Shown one piece after another: positions 22,041 to 32,263 of a stretch of DNA of 64,000 nucleotides. Within the stretch, counting starts at the first letter, position 1, and every line of letters begins with the position of its first letter. The notes below the pieces were generated by a model that ran no database searches, was not told the origin of the DNA, and saw nothing but the letters and a program-made list of their open reading frames with translations. Both the position numbers and the translations under genes were made by a program. Source of the stretch: Archangium gephyra (GTDB taxonomy: Bacteria > Myxococcota > Myxococcia > Myxococcales > Myxococcaceae); contig NZ_CP011509.1 in NCBI RefSeq assembly GCF_001027285.1, forward strand, positions 2,984,501-3,048,500, given 5' to 3'.

Positions 22041-23093
22041 TCACGGGAAGGCGCAGAGCCCGTCCGAGCACACCAGTCCGGTGCCGCAGACCCGGCCGCA
22101 GGTGCCGCAATTGCTGGCATCCGAGCTCAGGTCCACGCAACCGCTCGCGCAGAAGACGAGGGGCGCGGCGCACTGGCAGCGGCTGTTGGTGCACGTCTCG
22201 TCCGGGGCGCAGGCGCGGCCGCAGGCACCGCAGTGTCGCGTGCTCGTGCGCAGGTCCACGCACTGACCCTCGCACTCGGCCTGGCCGGATGGACAGGCAC
22301 ACGCGCCCCGGGTGCACACCTGCCCCGTGCCGCACGCGTTGCCGCAGGTGCCGCAGTGGCGGGCGTCGCTCGTGAGGTTGGCGCAGGTGCCGTCACACTC
22401 GACGCTGCCCACGGGGCAGTCGAGGCGGCAGCGGCCTCCCACGCATACTTCGCCGGAGCCGCAGCCCGTCCCGCAGGTGCCACAATTGAAGGGGTCGGAC
22501 TGCACGTCCACGCAGCCCTGGCCGCAGCGGCGCAGTCCCGTGCCGCAGGAGTCCACGCACTCGCCGTCCTGACACAGGCCCGAGCCGCACCCGTTGCCGC
22601 AAGCGCCACAGTTGTTTCCGTCCGAGCCGAGGTCCGTGCACGCGCCGTCGCATGCGCTCAGGGGCGGCTCGCAGGCGCAGGTGCCCGCCTCGCACGACTC
22701 CCGGGAGCTACAGGCCGTGCCGCAGGTGCCACAGCTGGCCGTGCTCGACTCGAGCGCCACGCAGCCGCGCTCGCACTGGGTCAGCCCGGCGGCGCAGGCC
22801 TCCGTGCACCGGCCGCGGCTGCACACCTGTCCTTCGGCGCAGGCCGTGTCGCAAGCGCCACAGTGGGCAGCGTCGCTGCGCGTGTCCACGCACGCCGTCT
22901 CACAGCGCGTCTGGCCGAGGGCACAGGCCGGGAGCTGATCCCGGGGGACGCAGCGCTCCTCCACGCACACCGTGTCCTCGGGACACCGGGGGTCGTCGGG
23001 CTGGCCGCAGAAGGAGGGCGTGGTGCGCGTGCACCCGAGGCCAGTGACACACGTCATCACCACGAGCAGGAGCAGGCGCGGGAGCGGGGGCAT
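22041..23093 (-). CDS. Cysteine-rich Stig1-like lipoprotein
   Basis: The 350-residue product has a signal peptide ending in a lipobox-like GLGC (Cys-21). The remainder is seven tandem repeats of about 40 residues, each with the pattern C..(G)CVD...D..(H/N)CG.CG..C..G..C..G.C. This is the Stig1-like repeat that is frequent in myxobacterial surface proteins. Disulphide-bonded repeats point to a surface or extracellular location; the ligand is unknown. Two copies of the dispersed palindromic repeat lie just upstream, between this gene and rtcB. Confidence 0.88.
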   Translation of the reverse strand: MPPLPRLLLLVVMTCVTGLGCTRTTPSFCGQPDDPRCPEDTVCVEERCVPRDQLPACALGQTRCETACVDTRSDAAHCGACDTACAEGQVCSRGRCTEACAAGLTQCERGCVALESSTASCGTCGTACSSRESCEAGTCACEPPLSACDGACTDLGSDGNNCGACGNGCGSGLCQDGECVDSCGTGLRRCGQGCVDVQSDPFNCGTCGTGCGSGEVCVGGRCRLDCPVGSVECDGTCANLTSDARHCGTCGNACGTGQVCTRGACACPSGQAECEGQCVDLRTSTRHCGACGRACAPDETCTNSRCQCAAPLVFCASGCVDLSSDASNCGTCGRVCGTGLVCSDGLCAFP

Positions 23094-23146
23094 GGGGGGA
23101 CGTGACTCTAATCCCCTTCAGGGAAGTGACCGAGGGGGAAGTACTT

Positions 23147-23181
23147 CCCCTCTCCCCTCGGGAGAGGGTCGGGGTGAGGGT
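23147..23181 (+). repeat. Palindromic dispersed repeat, copy 2
   Basis: CCCCTCTCCCCTCGGGAGAG followed by GGGTGAGGGT. With copy 3 at 23247-23282, which is inverted relative to it, it could form a larger stem across about 135 bases between rtcB and the lipoprotein gene. Confidence 0.85.
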
Positions 23182-23246
23182 ATCCGGGCCCGTTCTTCAA
23201 CCCGTGGCCCACCGTGTGGACAGGGGTTCAACCCTGGGTCCGTGGC

Positions 23247-23282
23247 ACCCTCACCCCGTCCCTCTCCCGGAGGGCGAGGGGA
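23247..23282 (-). repeat. Palindromic dispersed repeat, copy 3 (inverted)
   Basis: ACCCTCACCCCGTCCCTCTC followed by CCGGAGGGCGAGGGGA. It lies 43 bases downstream of the rtcB stop, and read on the minus strand its hairpin could serve as a 3' end structure for the rtcB transcript. Confidence 0.85.
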
Positions 23283-23325
23283 AATGGGCGCGGGTCCTCG
23301 CATGTGTCCACGGACAGGTGGTGCT

Positions 23326-24450
23326 TTACTCGCGCCGGGTGCGCGTCTTGTAGGTGAGCACGGGCGCCAGCGTCGCCACCACCCGGACGAGCCCGGCGTC
23401 CACCAGGTCCTGCACCACACGGTCGATGGCCTTGTACGCCGGTGGCGCCTCCTCGAAGAGCAAGTCCCTGTCCTCGCAGATGACGTGGCTCTTGAAGGAG
23501 GTGCGGGTGAGGGCCTCGGGCGTGAAGCGCTCGCGCATCCGCTCGCGGGCACTGGTGCGCGTCCACTTGCGGCCCGCCCCGTGCGCCAGGCTGTGCGCGT
23601 GGTTCACGCCGTCGCCCAGGGGCAGCACCAGGTAGCTCAGCGAGCCCCGGCTGCCGGGAATCACCACCGGCCCCTGGTCCGAGGGCGCCGCGCCCTTGCG
23701 GTGCAGCCAGCAGGTGTGGCCCTCGTACGGCTTGGGGGTGACGCTGTTGTGGCAGACATCGAGCACCCGCCGCCCCCCCGCCGCGATGCCCTGCATCATC
23801 CTCCCGGCGATGGTGGCGCGATTGGCTCGTGCCCACTCCACGGCGTGGTCATGCCGCGCGAGGTACCGCCGTGCCTCGTCCGAGCCCTCCACGAGGCTGC
23901 CGGTGCCATGCCGGTCCACGTGGGCCCGGAGGATGGCCTCGCCCAGTCCTCGGGAGCCGGAGTGCACGAGCAACAGGAGCCGATCCGTCCCCAGCCCCAG
24001 CGCGGTGAAGGTCTCCGCGTCGTGCACCGCGTCCACCCGTTGCACCTCGGCGAAGTGGTTGCCGCCGCCCACCGTGCCGAGCGCCGCCTCGAAGCCGCAG
24101 GGCTTCACGCCCATGTCGGCGAGCACCGCGTCCGTGTTGCCCTCCCAGGGGCCATCCAGGTCCAGTCGCGCCGCCCAGCGATCCGGCCTCGCCTTGCGCG
24201 CGGGCAGATCCAACTCCCAGAGGCCCATCCCACAGCCGATGTCGTTGCCGACGAGGAAGGGATAGAAGAGGCCCTCGGAAGCGAAGGCGGCGCCCACCGG
24301 TGCACCCTTGCCCGGGTGCAGGTCCGGAAGGCCCACCGCGGAGCGCATGCCGGGAAGCCGCGAGGCGGCCTCGAGCTGGCGGATGGCTTCACCCTCCACC
24401 CACGACTGGGGCGAGGCGATGACACGGACGTGAGGAGGGGGCGAGTTCAT
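23326..24450 (-). CDS. rtcB: RtcB2-type RNA ligase
   Basis: The 374-residue protein belongs to the RtcB family, which joins RNA 3'-phosphate or cyclic phosphate ends to 5'-OH ends using GTP and manganese. Visible residues: metal-binding Cys in GNDIGCGMGLW, GGGNHFAEVQ, LLVHSGSRGLGEAI, VLDVCHN, and the guanylylated His in SLAHGAGRKWTRT. The short length and PGSRGSLSYLV (Arg where classical RtcB has Met) match the RtcB2 branch, which in other bacteria is encoded with release factor PrfH for ribosome rescue. No prfH is visible here; instead rlmH lies 63 bases upstream. ATG 24450 is preferred over GTG 24477 for domain boundary and the adjacent GAGGGG. Confidence 0.92.
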   Translation of the reverse strand: MNSPPPHVRVIASPQSWVEGEAIRQLEAASRLPGMRSAVGLPDLHPGKGAPVGAAFASEGLFYPFLVGNDIGCGMGLWELDLPARKARPDRWAARLDLDGPWEGNTDAVLADMGVKPCGFEAALGTVGGGNHFAEVQRVDAVHDAETFTALGLGTDRLLLLVHSGSRGLGEAILRAHVDRHGTGSLVEGSDEARRYLARHDHAVEWARANRATIAGRMMQGIAAGGRRVLDVCHNSVTPKPYEGHTCWLHRKGAAPSDQGPVVIPGSRGSLSYLVLPLGDGVNHAHSLAHGAGRKWTRTSARERMRERFTPEALTRTSFKSHVICEDRDLLFEEAPPAYKAIDRVVQDLVDAGLVRVVATLAPVLTYKTRTRRE

Positions 24451-24513
24451 GTCCCCTCGGACGCGCGCCGCGTCCACCGCCTGACGGCGCCGCCCCCACG
24501 CCTCCCTGGCCGT

Positions 24514-24978
24514 CTACTTGTGGTAGGGCTCGCCCTTGAGGATCGTGAAGGCCCGGTAGAGCTGCTCCACCAGCACCACCCGCGCCAGCCGGTGCGGCAG
24601 CGTCATCTTCGACAGCGAGAGCACCAGGTCCGCGGATTGTCTCACCCGATCGTCCAGGCCCTCGTCCCCGCCGATGACGAGCAGCAGATCCTTCGCGCCA
24701 TCCTGGGCCCGGCCCACGTACCGGCTGAACTCCACCGAGTCGAGCAGCTTGCCCCGCTCGTCGAGCGCGACAATGAGGTCCTGCGGCTTGCGGCGCGAGA
24801 GGATGGCCTCGGCCTCGGCGGCCTTGGCGTCGGGCGCCTTGCCCTTCTTCCCACCCGCCTCGGGCAGCTCCAGCAGCTCGAAGCGGGTGTAATGGGCCAG
24901 GCGCGAGGCGTACTCCTGGACCGCGGGCTCATACAGGCCCGAGCGGTCCTTGCCGATGGAGAGGAGGCGGACCTTCAG
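24514..24978 (-). CDS. rlmH: 23S rRNA pseudouridine-1915 N3-methyltransferase, CTG start
   Basis: RlmH is a SPOUT methyltransferase that modifies helix 69 of 23S rRNA. The visible frame gives [39 protein letters not shown] and the C-terminal [18 protein letters not shown]...YHK, all family hallmarks. No ATG, GTG or TTG lies in frame near the proper N-terminus. The codon before Lys-2 is CTG at 24978, whose last two bases are part of the rsfS stop (CTGA, like the usual ATGA overlap), with AAGGTGG just upstream. This gives 154 residues, the normal length. A start at the next GTG (24732) would delete half the protein. Confidence 0.9.
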   Translation of the reverse strand: MKVRLLSIGKDRSGLYEPAVQEYASRLAHYTRFELLELPEAGGKKGKAPDAKAAEAEAILSRRKPQDLIVALDERGKLLDSVEFSRYVGRAQDGAKDLLLVIGGDEGLDDRVRQSADLVLSLSKMTLPHRLARVVLVEQLYRAFTILKGEPYHK

Positions 24979-25508
24979 GCCACCTTCTCCCGCGCGGCGT
25001 CGGCCCAGAGGCCCTCGAGGTCATAGTGGGAGCGCGCCTCGGAGAAGAAGAGGTGCGAGACCACCTCGCCGAAGTCCAGGAGCACCCACTGGCCGGTGTC
25101 CATGCCCTCGTGGCCGATGGGGCGCAGGTTCTCCGTCTCCTTGAGGTTCTTCAGCACGTGCTCGGCCATGGCCGACACCTGCCGGTCGCTCTCGCCCGAG
25201 GCCACCACGAAGTAGTCCGCGTAGGACGTCATCCCGCGCACGTCGAGGATGACGATGTCCAGCGCCTTCTTGTCCGAGAGCAAGGAGCCAATCTTGCGCG
25301 CCAGGGCATGGGCGCGCGGGTTCTCCGCGGGAGCCCCCGGGGCCGCGCCTCCTGGGGTCAACGCCTTCTTCTTGGTCGTCTTCTTCCGCGCGGGCAGCTT
25401 CTTGGCCGCTCCCTTCTTCGCCGCGGTCTTGGTGCGTGTGGCCAGCGACGGCGCGCTCTTCTTCTTCGCCGCGGGCTTCTTCGTGGTCGTCTTCTTCTTG
25501 GTCGCCAT
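24975..25508 (-). CDS. rsfS: Ribosomal silencing factor RsfS with basic N-terminal tail
   Basis: RsfS binds ribosomal protein uL14 and blocks subunit joining under starvation. The last 110 residues are the family domain: [32 protein letters not shown], the [15 protein letters not shown] core and [20 protein letters not shown]. The first 60 residues are extra: a lysine/alanine/threonine-rich tail with KKxxAKK repeats like histone H1-type tails, probably disordered and nucleic-acid binding. ATG 25508 is used; a GTG at 25523 is possible. It follows proA by 16 bases and overlaps rlmH, the usual gene order in many genomes, though nadD is absent between them. Confidence 0.93.
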   Translation of the reverse strand: MATKKKTTTKKPAAKKKSAPSLATRTKTAAKKGAAKKLPARKKTTKKKALTPGGAAPGAPAENPRAHALARKIGSLLSDKKALDIVILDVRGMTSYADYFVVASGESDRQVSAMAEHVLKNLKETENLRPIGHEGMDTGQWVLLDFGEVVSHLFFSEARSHYDLEGLWADAAREKVA

Positions 25509-25524
25509 ACGTGTCCGGGGCACC

Positions 25525-26793
25525 CTAGCGCACCTGCCCCTGTCCCAGAATGACGTACTTCTGGCTGGTCAACTCTCGCAACCCCATGGGCCCGAAAGCG
25601 TGCAGTCGACTGGTGGAAATCCCAATCTCCGCCCCCAGGCCCAGCTCGCCCCCGTCGTTGAAGCGGGTGGAGGCGTTCCACGCCACCGCGCTCGCCTGGG
25701 CCTCCCGGGTGAAGCGTCCCGCCACCGCCTCGTCCGAGGTGACGATGGCCTCCGTGTGTTCGCTTCCGTACCGGGAGATGTGTCCCAGCGCCTCGTCCAG
25801 CCCCTCCACCACCCTCACCGCCAGGATGAGGTCCAGGAACTCCCGCCCCCAGTCCTCCTCCGAGGCCGGGGTCACCGGTACCCCGGCGCGTGACAGCACC
25901 TGGGCCGTGGCCGCGTCCCCGCGCAGCTCCACCCCCCGGGCCACCAGCTCCCGGCCCACCTGGGGCAGGAAGCGCTCCGCCACCGCGCGGTCCACCAGCA
26001 GGCACTCCGCGGCGTTGCACACCCCCGGGCGGCTCGTCTTCGCGTTGACGGCGATTCGCGTGGCCATGTCCAGGTCCGCCGCCGCGTGCACGTACACGTG
26101 GCAGACGCCCTTGTAGTGCTTCACCACCGGAATCCGCGCGTTCTCCGCCACGAAGCGGATGAGGCCCTCGCCGCCCCGTGGAATGCACAAATCAATCAGC
26201 CCCTCCAGTTTCAGCAGCTCCAGCAGCGTCTCGCGCTCGCCCGGGGGCACCGGCTGGATGCACGCGGCTGGCAGTCCCGCCTCGGTGAGGCCCGCCGCGA
26301 GCGCCGAGGCGATGGCCGCGTTGGAGTGCGCCGCCTCACTGCCCCCGCGCAGCAGCGCCGCGTTGCCGCTCTTGAGGCACAGCGCCGCCGCGTCGCTCGT
26401 CACGTTGGGGCGGGCTTCATAAATCATCAGCACCACCCCCAGCGGCAGCCGCACCTTGCGCACGTGCAGGCCGTTGGGCCGGTCCCACTCCTCCGTCACC
26501 TCGCCCACGGGATCCTTCAGGCCGGCCACCGACTCCACCGCCTGGGCCATGCCCTCCACCCGCGAGGCGTCCAGCAGCAACCGGTCCAGGAAGGCCCCGC
26601 CCTTGCCGGCGGTCCGCGCGGCGGCCATGTCCGCCTCGTTGGCGGCGAGCAGGGTGGGGAGGGCCCCGCGCAGGTGGCGCGCCATGGCCCGGAGGGCCTC
26701 ATCCTTCTGGCCGGTGGGGGCGGTGGCGAGCACGCGGGAGGCCGCCCGGGCGGCCTCGGCGAGGGAGCGCACGTCTTCCTTGGCAACGGACAT
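25525..26793 (-). CDS. proA: Gamma-glutamyl phosphate reductase
   Basis: The 422-residue enzyme reduces gamma-glutamyl phosphate to glutamate semialdehyde with NADPH in proline synthesis. Family marks are [40 protein letters not shown], the catalytic Cys in [12 protein letters not shown] and the C-terminal HTEAIVTSD. Length is normal. proB is not in the window. rsfS follows after 16 bases, so proA, rsfS, rlmH and perhaps rtcB form one leftward operon. The start is 22 bases from that of the divergent TPR gene. Confidence 0.96.
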   Translation of the reverse strand: MSVAKEDVRSLAEAARAASRVLATAPTGQKDEALRAMARHLRGALPTLLAANEADMAAARTAGKGGAFLDRLLLDASRVEGMAQAVESVAGLKDPVGEVTEEWDRPNGLHVRKVRLPLGVVLMIYEARPNVTSDAAALCLKSGNAALLRGGSEAAHSNAAIASALAAGLTEAGLPAACIQPVPPGERETLLELLKLEGLIDLCIPRGGEGLIRFVAENARIPVVKHYKGVCHVYVHAAADLDMATRIAVNAKTSRPGVCNAAECLLVDRAVAERFLPQVGRELVARGVELRGDAATAQVLSRAGVPVTPASEEDWGREFLDLILAVRVVEGLDEALGHISRYGSEHTEAIVTSDEAVAGRFTREAQASAVAWNASTRFNDGGELGLGAEIGISTSRLHAFGPMGLRELTSQKYVILGQGQVR

Positions 26794-26815
26794 GCCTCTC
26801 CTCTATCACCGCCCC

Positions 26816-27130
26816 ATGAGCAACGCCCGGTTGGAGCAGTTCAAGAAGATGGCGGCCGAGTTCCCCGATGCGCCCATGGCGCACTTCTCCCTGGGAAAGG
26901 CCTATTTGGAGCTGAGGCAGTACGCCGAGGCGGCCCAGGCCCTGGAGACGGCGGTGCGGTTGGACCCGCAGTACGCCGCGGCCATGGTGTCCCTGGGGGA
27001 TGCCTACACCGGCGCGGGGCAGACGCAGAAGGCGCGCGAGGTGCTCACCCGCGCCCGCGACACGGCGCTCGCCCAGAGCCACGCCAGCCTCGCCGAGGAG
27101 ATCGACGAGCGGCTGTCCGGCCTGGACTGA
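26816..27130 (+). CDS. Small TPR protein
   Basis: The 104-residue protein contains two TPR helical hairpins (APMAHFSLGKAYLELRQYAEAAQ... and YAAAMVSLGDAYTGAGQTQKA...) and a helical end. It has no signal peptide and would be a cytoplasmic adaptor for protein binding. It is divergent from proA, with only 22 bases between the starts, and converges on the beta-barrel gene 6 bases on. No partner can be named. Confidence 0.83.
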   Translation: MSNARLEQFKKMAAEFPDAPMAHFSLGKAYLELRQYAEAAQALETAVRLDPQYAAAMVSLGDAYTGAGQTQKAREVLTRARDTALAQSHASLAEEIDERLSGLD

Positions 27131-27136
27131 GCCCCG

Positions 27137-28198
27137 TTACGGCCGCCAGGTGAGGCCCACGCCGCCCACCTGGCGGAAGTAGAAGAGGCCGTTGCGCGAC
27201 AGCTCCGTGCCGTACATGGCGAAGGAGAGCTCCACGTCCACCCGCTCGCCCAGGGGCCGGGCCAGCTTCAGCGACAGCATGTGCTGCGCCTCCTCGTCGT
27301 CGAGCAGGGTGATCTCCGGCGAGAGGAAGACGCCGTCCGGGTAGGCGTTGAGGCCCAGCGCGCCCTGGGCCAGGAGCGTCAGCTTCCAGGGCAGCCGCAC
27401 CCCCGCGGTGCCGCTCAGCCGGTGGCGCTGCACGGACTCGCCATAGCTGTTGGAGCTCGTCTCCAGGTACGAGTAGGAGAGCCCCAGCGACAGCGGGCCC
27501 TTGTAGCTGTAGCCCGCGCTCGCCATCAGCACCCCGTCCTGGCGCCGGCCCGTCCACTCGGGCGTGGTGCCCGGCGGGTAGCGCACGGAGGTGCTGTAGC
27601 GGCGCTGGCCATACTCGCCCGTGACGGTGAAGGCGTGGCGCTTGTCCAGGCGGAAGCGCGCGAGGAAGCCCACCTCGGGGCTGCCGAAGCTGGCGGAGAA
27701 GTCGGGCCGGTAGAGGAAGCGGTGCGCTCCGGCGCGCAGGCGCAGGGAGAGCCGCGCATCCGGGGCGTGCTCGAGGAAGGCGAACGCCGCCAGGTCCGTG
27801 TACGCGCGGCTGCCGCCCCGCCGGTCCTTGGCCCGCCCCTCCACGCCCACGCCCAGCGTCTCGCCCACGGCGAGCGAGCCCTCCAGCGCGGCGGCCTGCA
27901 CCAGCACGTCCTCGCTGGGGAAGGCCACGTACTTGCGGCCTCCGCCGTCATAGCGGCCCACCAGCTGCCAGCGGTCCGCGGTGTAGCGGCCCTCCGCCGT
28001 GACGAGCAGGCCGAACACCGCGTCCGTGGTGTCCGGGCGCGACTCGCCCTGGAAGAAGTCGCGCGGCGCGTTGCCGTCCAGCATCAGCCGGCCCGCCACG
28101 CGCAGCTGTCCCTCCACGTCGGCGGCATGCGCGCCACCGGCGAGCGCCAGGGGAAACACCACGAGCGCGGAGAGGAGCCGTCTCAACGGGCGCAACAT
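27137..28198 (-). CDS. Outer-membrane beta-barrel protein
   Basis: The 353-residue protein begins with a signal peptide (LLSALVVFPLALAGGAHA) and continues as alternating short amphipathic strands with aromatic ends (YTADRWQLVGRYDG, AFTVTGEYGQRRYS, LSLGLSYSYLETSSN, VDVELSFAMYGTELS). It ends RQVGGVGLTWRP, an aromatic-rich final strand as needed for barrel assembly. About 14-16 strands can be traced. No porin or transport family is recognised. Divergent from the lipoprotein gene at 28293, with a 94-base shared promoter region. Confidence 0.82.
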   Translation of the reverse strand: MLRPLRRLLSALVVFPLALAGGAHAADVEGQLRVAGRLMLDGNAPRDFFQGESRPDTTDAVFGLLVTAEGRYTADRWQLVGRYDGGGRKYVAFPSEDVLVQAAALEGSLAVGETLGVGVEGRAKDRRGGSRAYTDLAAFAFLEHAPDARLSLRLRAGAHRFLYRPDFSASFGSPEVGFLARFRLDKRHAFTVTGEYGQRRYSTSVRYPPGTTPEWTGRRQDGVLMASAGYSYKGPLSLGLSYSYLETSSNSYGESVQRHRLSGTAGVRLPWKLTLLAQGALGLNAYPDGVFLSPEITLLDDEEAQHMLSLKLARPLGERVDVELSFAMYGTELSRNGLFYFRQVGGVGLTWRP

Positions 28199-28292
28199 AC
28201 TCCGTGCACTGTCCGCATGCCCTGTCCACGAGAGGGCAGCCGGCCGGGCGGGGCGATGACTGCGCGCCCGGACGATCGGTAGAGTGGGTGTC

Positions 28293-28835
28293 ATGCGACT
28301 CACTTCCGTACTCTCCGTGTGTGCCCTGCTCCTGCTCGCGGCCTGTGGTGCTCCTGGCTTCCTGGCGGAGGTGAAGGGCGAGACCACCGTGGCCGGAGAT
28401 CCAACGGGCATCTCCACCGTCCTCGATGCGTTCCCGGCCATCGGCAGCTTCTCCAACCTCGACTTCGACCAGAACCAGGACTTCAAGAACCAGGGCGTCA
28501 CCAAGGAGCAGGTGTCCTCCGTGAAGCTGCACTCCCTGGAGCTCAAGGTGCTCTCACCCGCGGACCAGGACTTCTCCTTCCTCGACACGCTGGAGTTCTA
28601 CGCGAAGACGGGGGACCAGGAGGTGCTGGTGGCCTCCAAGAAGAACATCGCCTCGCTGGGGCTCGCGGCGCCCAACCCGGTGCTGGTGCTGGACGTGACG
28701 GACGCGGAGCTGCAGCCCTTCATCACCGCGCCCTCCATGAGCCTGAGCGTGCGGGGCAAGGGCCGCAAGCCCTCGAAGGAAGTGCGCCTGGAGGCCAACG
28801 TGAAGCTGCTGGTGCAGGCGCGGCTGCTGGACTAG
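28293..28835 (+). CDS. Lipoprotein, hypothetical
   Basis: The 180-residue product has a signal peptide with lipobox LAAC (Cys-18). The mature part is beta-rich (VKLHSLELKVLSP, DTLEFYAKTGDQEVLVASK, VRLEANVKLLVQARLL) and resembles a single immunoglobulin-like or jelly-roll domain, without a family name that I can support. Its stop codon TAG overlaps the stop of the convergent coiled-coil gene in the palindrome CTAG, so no intergenic terminator can exist there. Confidence 0.82.
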   Translation: MRLTSVLSVCALLLLAACGAPGFLAEVKGETTVAGDPTGISTVLDAFPAIGSFSNLDFDQNQDFKNQGVTKEQVSSVKLHSLELKVLSPADQDFSFLDTLEFYAKTGDQEVLVASKKNIASLGLAAPNPVLVLDVTDAELQPFITAPSMSLSVRGKGRKPSKEVRLEANVKLLVQARLLD

Positions 28836-29926
28836 CGCAGCTCGCGGGCCCGGCGCTCCAGCGAGTCCGCGCGGGAGTCCAGCTCGCGCGCGAGCGACTC
28901 GAGCCGGGCCGCCTCCGACTCCAGGCCGCGCAGGTCCTCCGGGTTGCCACTGGCGAGCACCTGGGCGCGCACCGTGCCCACCTGGGGCCGGTTGTCCGCG
29001 GCGCGGTAGACGGGTGACTGGACCTGATCCCCCATCTCCACGCCGCCGTTTCCTGGCGAGGGCGTCCCCGGTACCGGCTCGCCCGCGGCGGGGGGCTGGG
29101 GAATGGGCGGGGCCGAATCCCCCTGGGCACCCCCCGAGAAGCTGTCCTGCGGCGCGCCGGGAAACAGGCCGCCGCGGCTGCGCTGGGAGGCCTCCACCGA
29201 GATGGACTTGGTGGAGGAGTTGAAGCGCAGGCGCATGTGCCGGTCCTGCTCGTCGAACATGGACTCCTCGCCGAGGAAGTCGCTCATGCGCCGGTCCAGC
29301 TCGCGCTCCTCGCGCAGCTCGGTGATGCGGCCGCGCAGGGCCTGCAGGCGCTGGCGCACCTTGTCCTCGGAGTCGCGCAGCACGTCCGCCTGCTCCAGGA
29401 GATCCTCGGGGTCGTCGCTGGACTCGCGGCGATCCAGCGCCGGCTCATGGGAGGCGGGCAGGGTGGAGCGCAGCGCGTCGCGCTCGGTGCGCAGGTCGCG
29501 CATGCGTGCGATCAGCTTCGAGCGGGCCTCGCGCTCCGAGGTGGCATCCCAGGCGGCGCGCACCCGGGCCAGCTCCTCGGAGAGCGCCGAGTGCAGCGCC
29601 AGGTTGCGGCGCTCCGCCTCGGTCTCGGCTCCGGAGAGCGACTGGGCCAGCCCGGAGAGCTGGCCGGACAGCTCCTGCGACTGCCGCAGCGCCGTCTCCA
29701 GCTCCGGGCCCGCCACCAGCCGGCCCTTCTGCTCGGCCTTGAGCTGCTCGATGCGGCCGGCCAGGGTGTTGAGCTCCGCGCGCAGCACCTGCTGGCGGTC
29801 CCTCAGGTCACGCACCTGGGTCCGCGCCGTCCGGGCCTCGAGCCGCAGCGTGTCCACACCCGAGGCCGCCCACACGGGCGTACCCAGGCAGAGACACAGC
29901 AGCAGGGGGAGCAGGACGCGCTTCAT
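28832..29926 (-). CDS. Exported coiled-coil protein
   Basis: The 364-residue protein has a signal peptide (LLPLLLCLCLGTPVWA), then about 200 residues of heptad-rich coiled coil (ARTQVRDLRDRQQVLRAELN...), a Pro/Gly-rich linker near 255-305, and a second coiled coil at the end (ESEAARLESLARELDSRADS). TAAGGAGG lies 7 bases before the ATG, a near-perfect ribosome site that suggests high expression. It may be a periplasmic spacer or envelope scaffold; no family is recognised. The region 29927-30165 upstream holds a T-rich patch but no gene. Confidence 0.83.
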   Translation of the reverse strand: MKRVLLPLLLCLCLGTPVWAASGVDTLRLEARTARTQVRDLRDRQQVLRAELNTLAGRIEQLKAEQKGRLVAGPELETALRQSQELSGQLSGLAQSLSGAETEAERRNLALHSALSEELARVRAAWDATSEREARSKLIARMRDLRTERDALRSTLPASHEPALDRRESSDDPEDLLEQADVLRDSEDKVRQRLQALRGRITELREERELDRRMSDFLGEESMFDEQDRHMRLRFNSSTKSISVEASQRSRGGLFPGAPQDSFSGGAQGDSAPPIPQPPAAGEPVPGTPSPGNGGVEMGDQVQSPVYRAADNRPQVGTVRAQVLASGNPEDLRGLESEAARLESLARELDSRADSLERRARELR

Positions 29927-30165
29927 CAATTTCCTCCTTACAGCAAGCCGGATGCCAGGGCCCCTCCACGAGGGGGCCCTGCGTTGTCCGGGAAACCCGA
30001 GAGGTTCCGGGGACTTCGCGCGAGGCCGGGCCCGGGCGGGCGGGGAGGAATGACGGAAAACCACGATGGGAGCGGGGGGGCGGTAGATTTTCGAGGGGAC
30101 GGTTTCTTTTTTACAGCCAGACGGGGCGCTCCGCCACCCGCCGTGCGCCAGCCCGGGAGGCCGGC

Positions 30166-31575
<1,410 letters not shown>

Positions 31576-31634
31576 GGAGGGGCACCCTATATCGTCCTGG
31601 CGCCCGCCGTCGAAGTGGGCACAATCCGCCCCTC

Positions 31635-32222
31635 ATGAGCAGCCCCCTGACGAGCAGCCCCCTGACGTCCCTGCACGAGTTGCTGGCCCGCCACGTTCCC
31701 TCGGACGACAAGGAGCGGGAGGACCTGGCGAAGATGCGTGCCCTGGCCGCGGAGCTGGAGAAGCCCTTCTCGCGGGCGCAGGAGCGGGGACACTTCACCG
31801 GCAGTGCGGTGGTGGTGGACCCGGCGGGCGAGCGGGTGGCGCTGGTGTACCACGGCAAGATGCACCGGTGGCTGCAGCCGGGAGGACACGCGGAGGAGGC
31901 GGACGCGGGCAGCATGGAGGCCACGGCGTTGCGCGAGGCGCGCGAGGAGACGGGCTGCCGGGTGCGGCTGCACGAGCGGGCGCCGAGGCCGCTGGACGTG
32001 GACGTGCACACCATCGCGGCGCGCAAGGGAGAGCCGGAGCACCTGCACCTGGACGTGCGCTTCCTGGTGGTGGCGGAGGATCCGGAGTCGCTGGCGCACG
32101 ATCCCGCGGAGTCCTTCGGGGCGCAGTGGGTGACGTGGGACGAGGCGCTGGCGCGGACGGCGGGCGAGGCGCCGCTGCGGCGCATGATGGAGAAGGCGCG
32201 GGCCGTGGTGCGCGCGGGCTGA
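31635..32222 (+). CDS. Nudix hydrolase
   Basis: The 195-residue protein has a Nudix domain with the box GGHAEEADAGSMEATALREA followed by REETG, the variant with an Asp insertion seen in a bacterial subgroup. It would hydrolyse a nucleoside diphosphate linked to another group; the substrate is unknown. The N-terminus holds a small perfect duplication (SSPLT SSPLT) from a repeated 15-base unit, so the true start could be one unit later. Divergent from the NtrC regulator gene with 59 bases between. Confidence 0.9.
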   Translation: MSSPLTSSPLTSLHELLARHVPSDDKEREDLAKMRALAAELEKPFSRAQERGHFTGSAVVVDPAGERVALVYHGKMHRWLQPGGHAEEADAGSMEATALREAREETGCRVRLHERAPRPLDVDVHTIAARKGEPEHLHLDVRFLVVAEDPESLAHDPAESFGAQWVTWDEALARTAGEAPLRRMMEKARAVVRAG

Positions 32223-32263
32223 GTCAGCTCCCTGGCCCGCCGCGTGCTTGAGCGCGGTCCGAC

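Noticed and set aside
22130-23060. CRISPR-like or tandem DNA repeat array
   Set aside because: The periodicity of about 120 bases comes from the seven cysteine-rich protein repeats of the lipoprotein; the DNA units are too diverged and there are no spacers.
24514-24732. A 73-codon version of rlmH starting at GTG 24732
   Set aside because: It would remove half of the conserved methyltransferase; family similarity continues unbroken upstream to the CTG at 24978.
30060-30165. T-rich patch (TTTCTTTTTT) as a Rho-independent terminator on the plus strand
   Set aside because: No stable stem precedes it and no plus-strand gene ends nearby.
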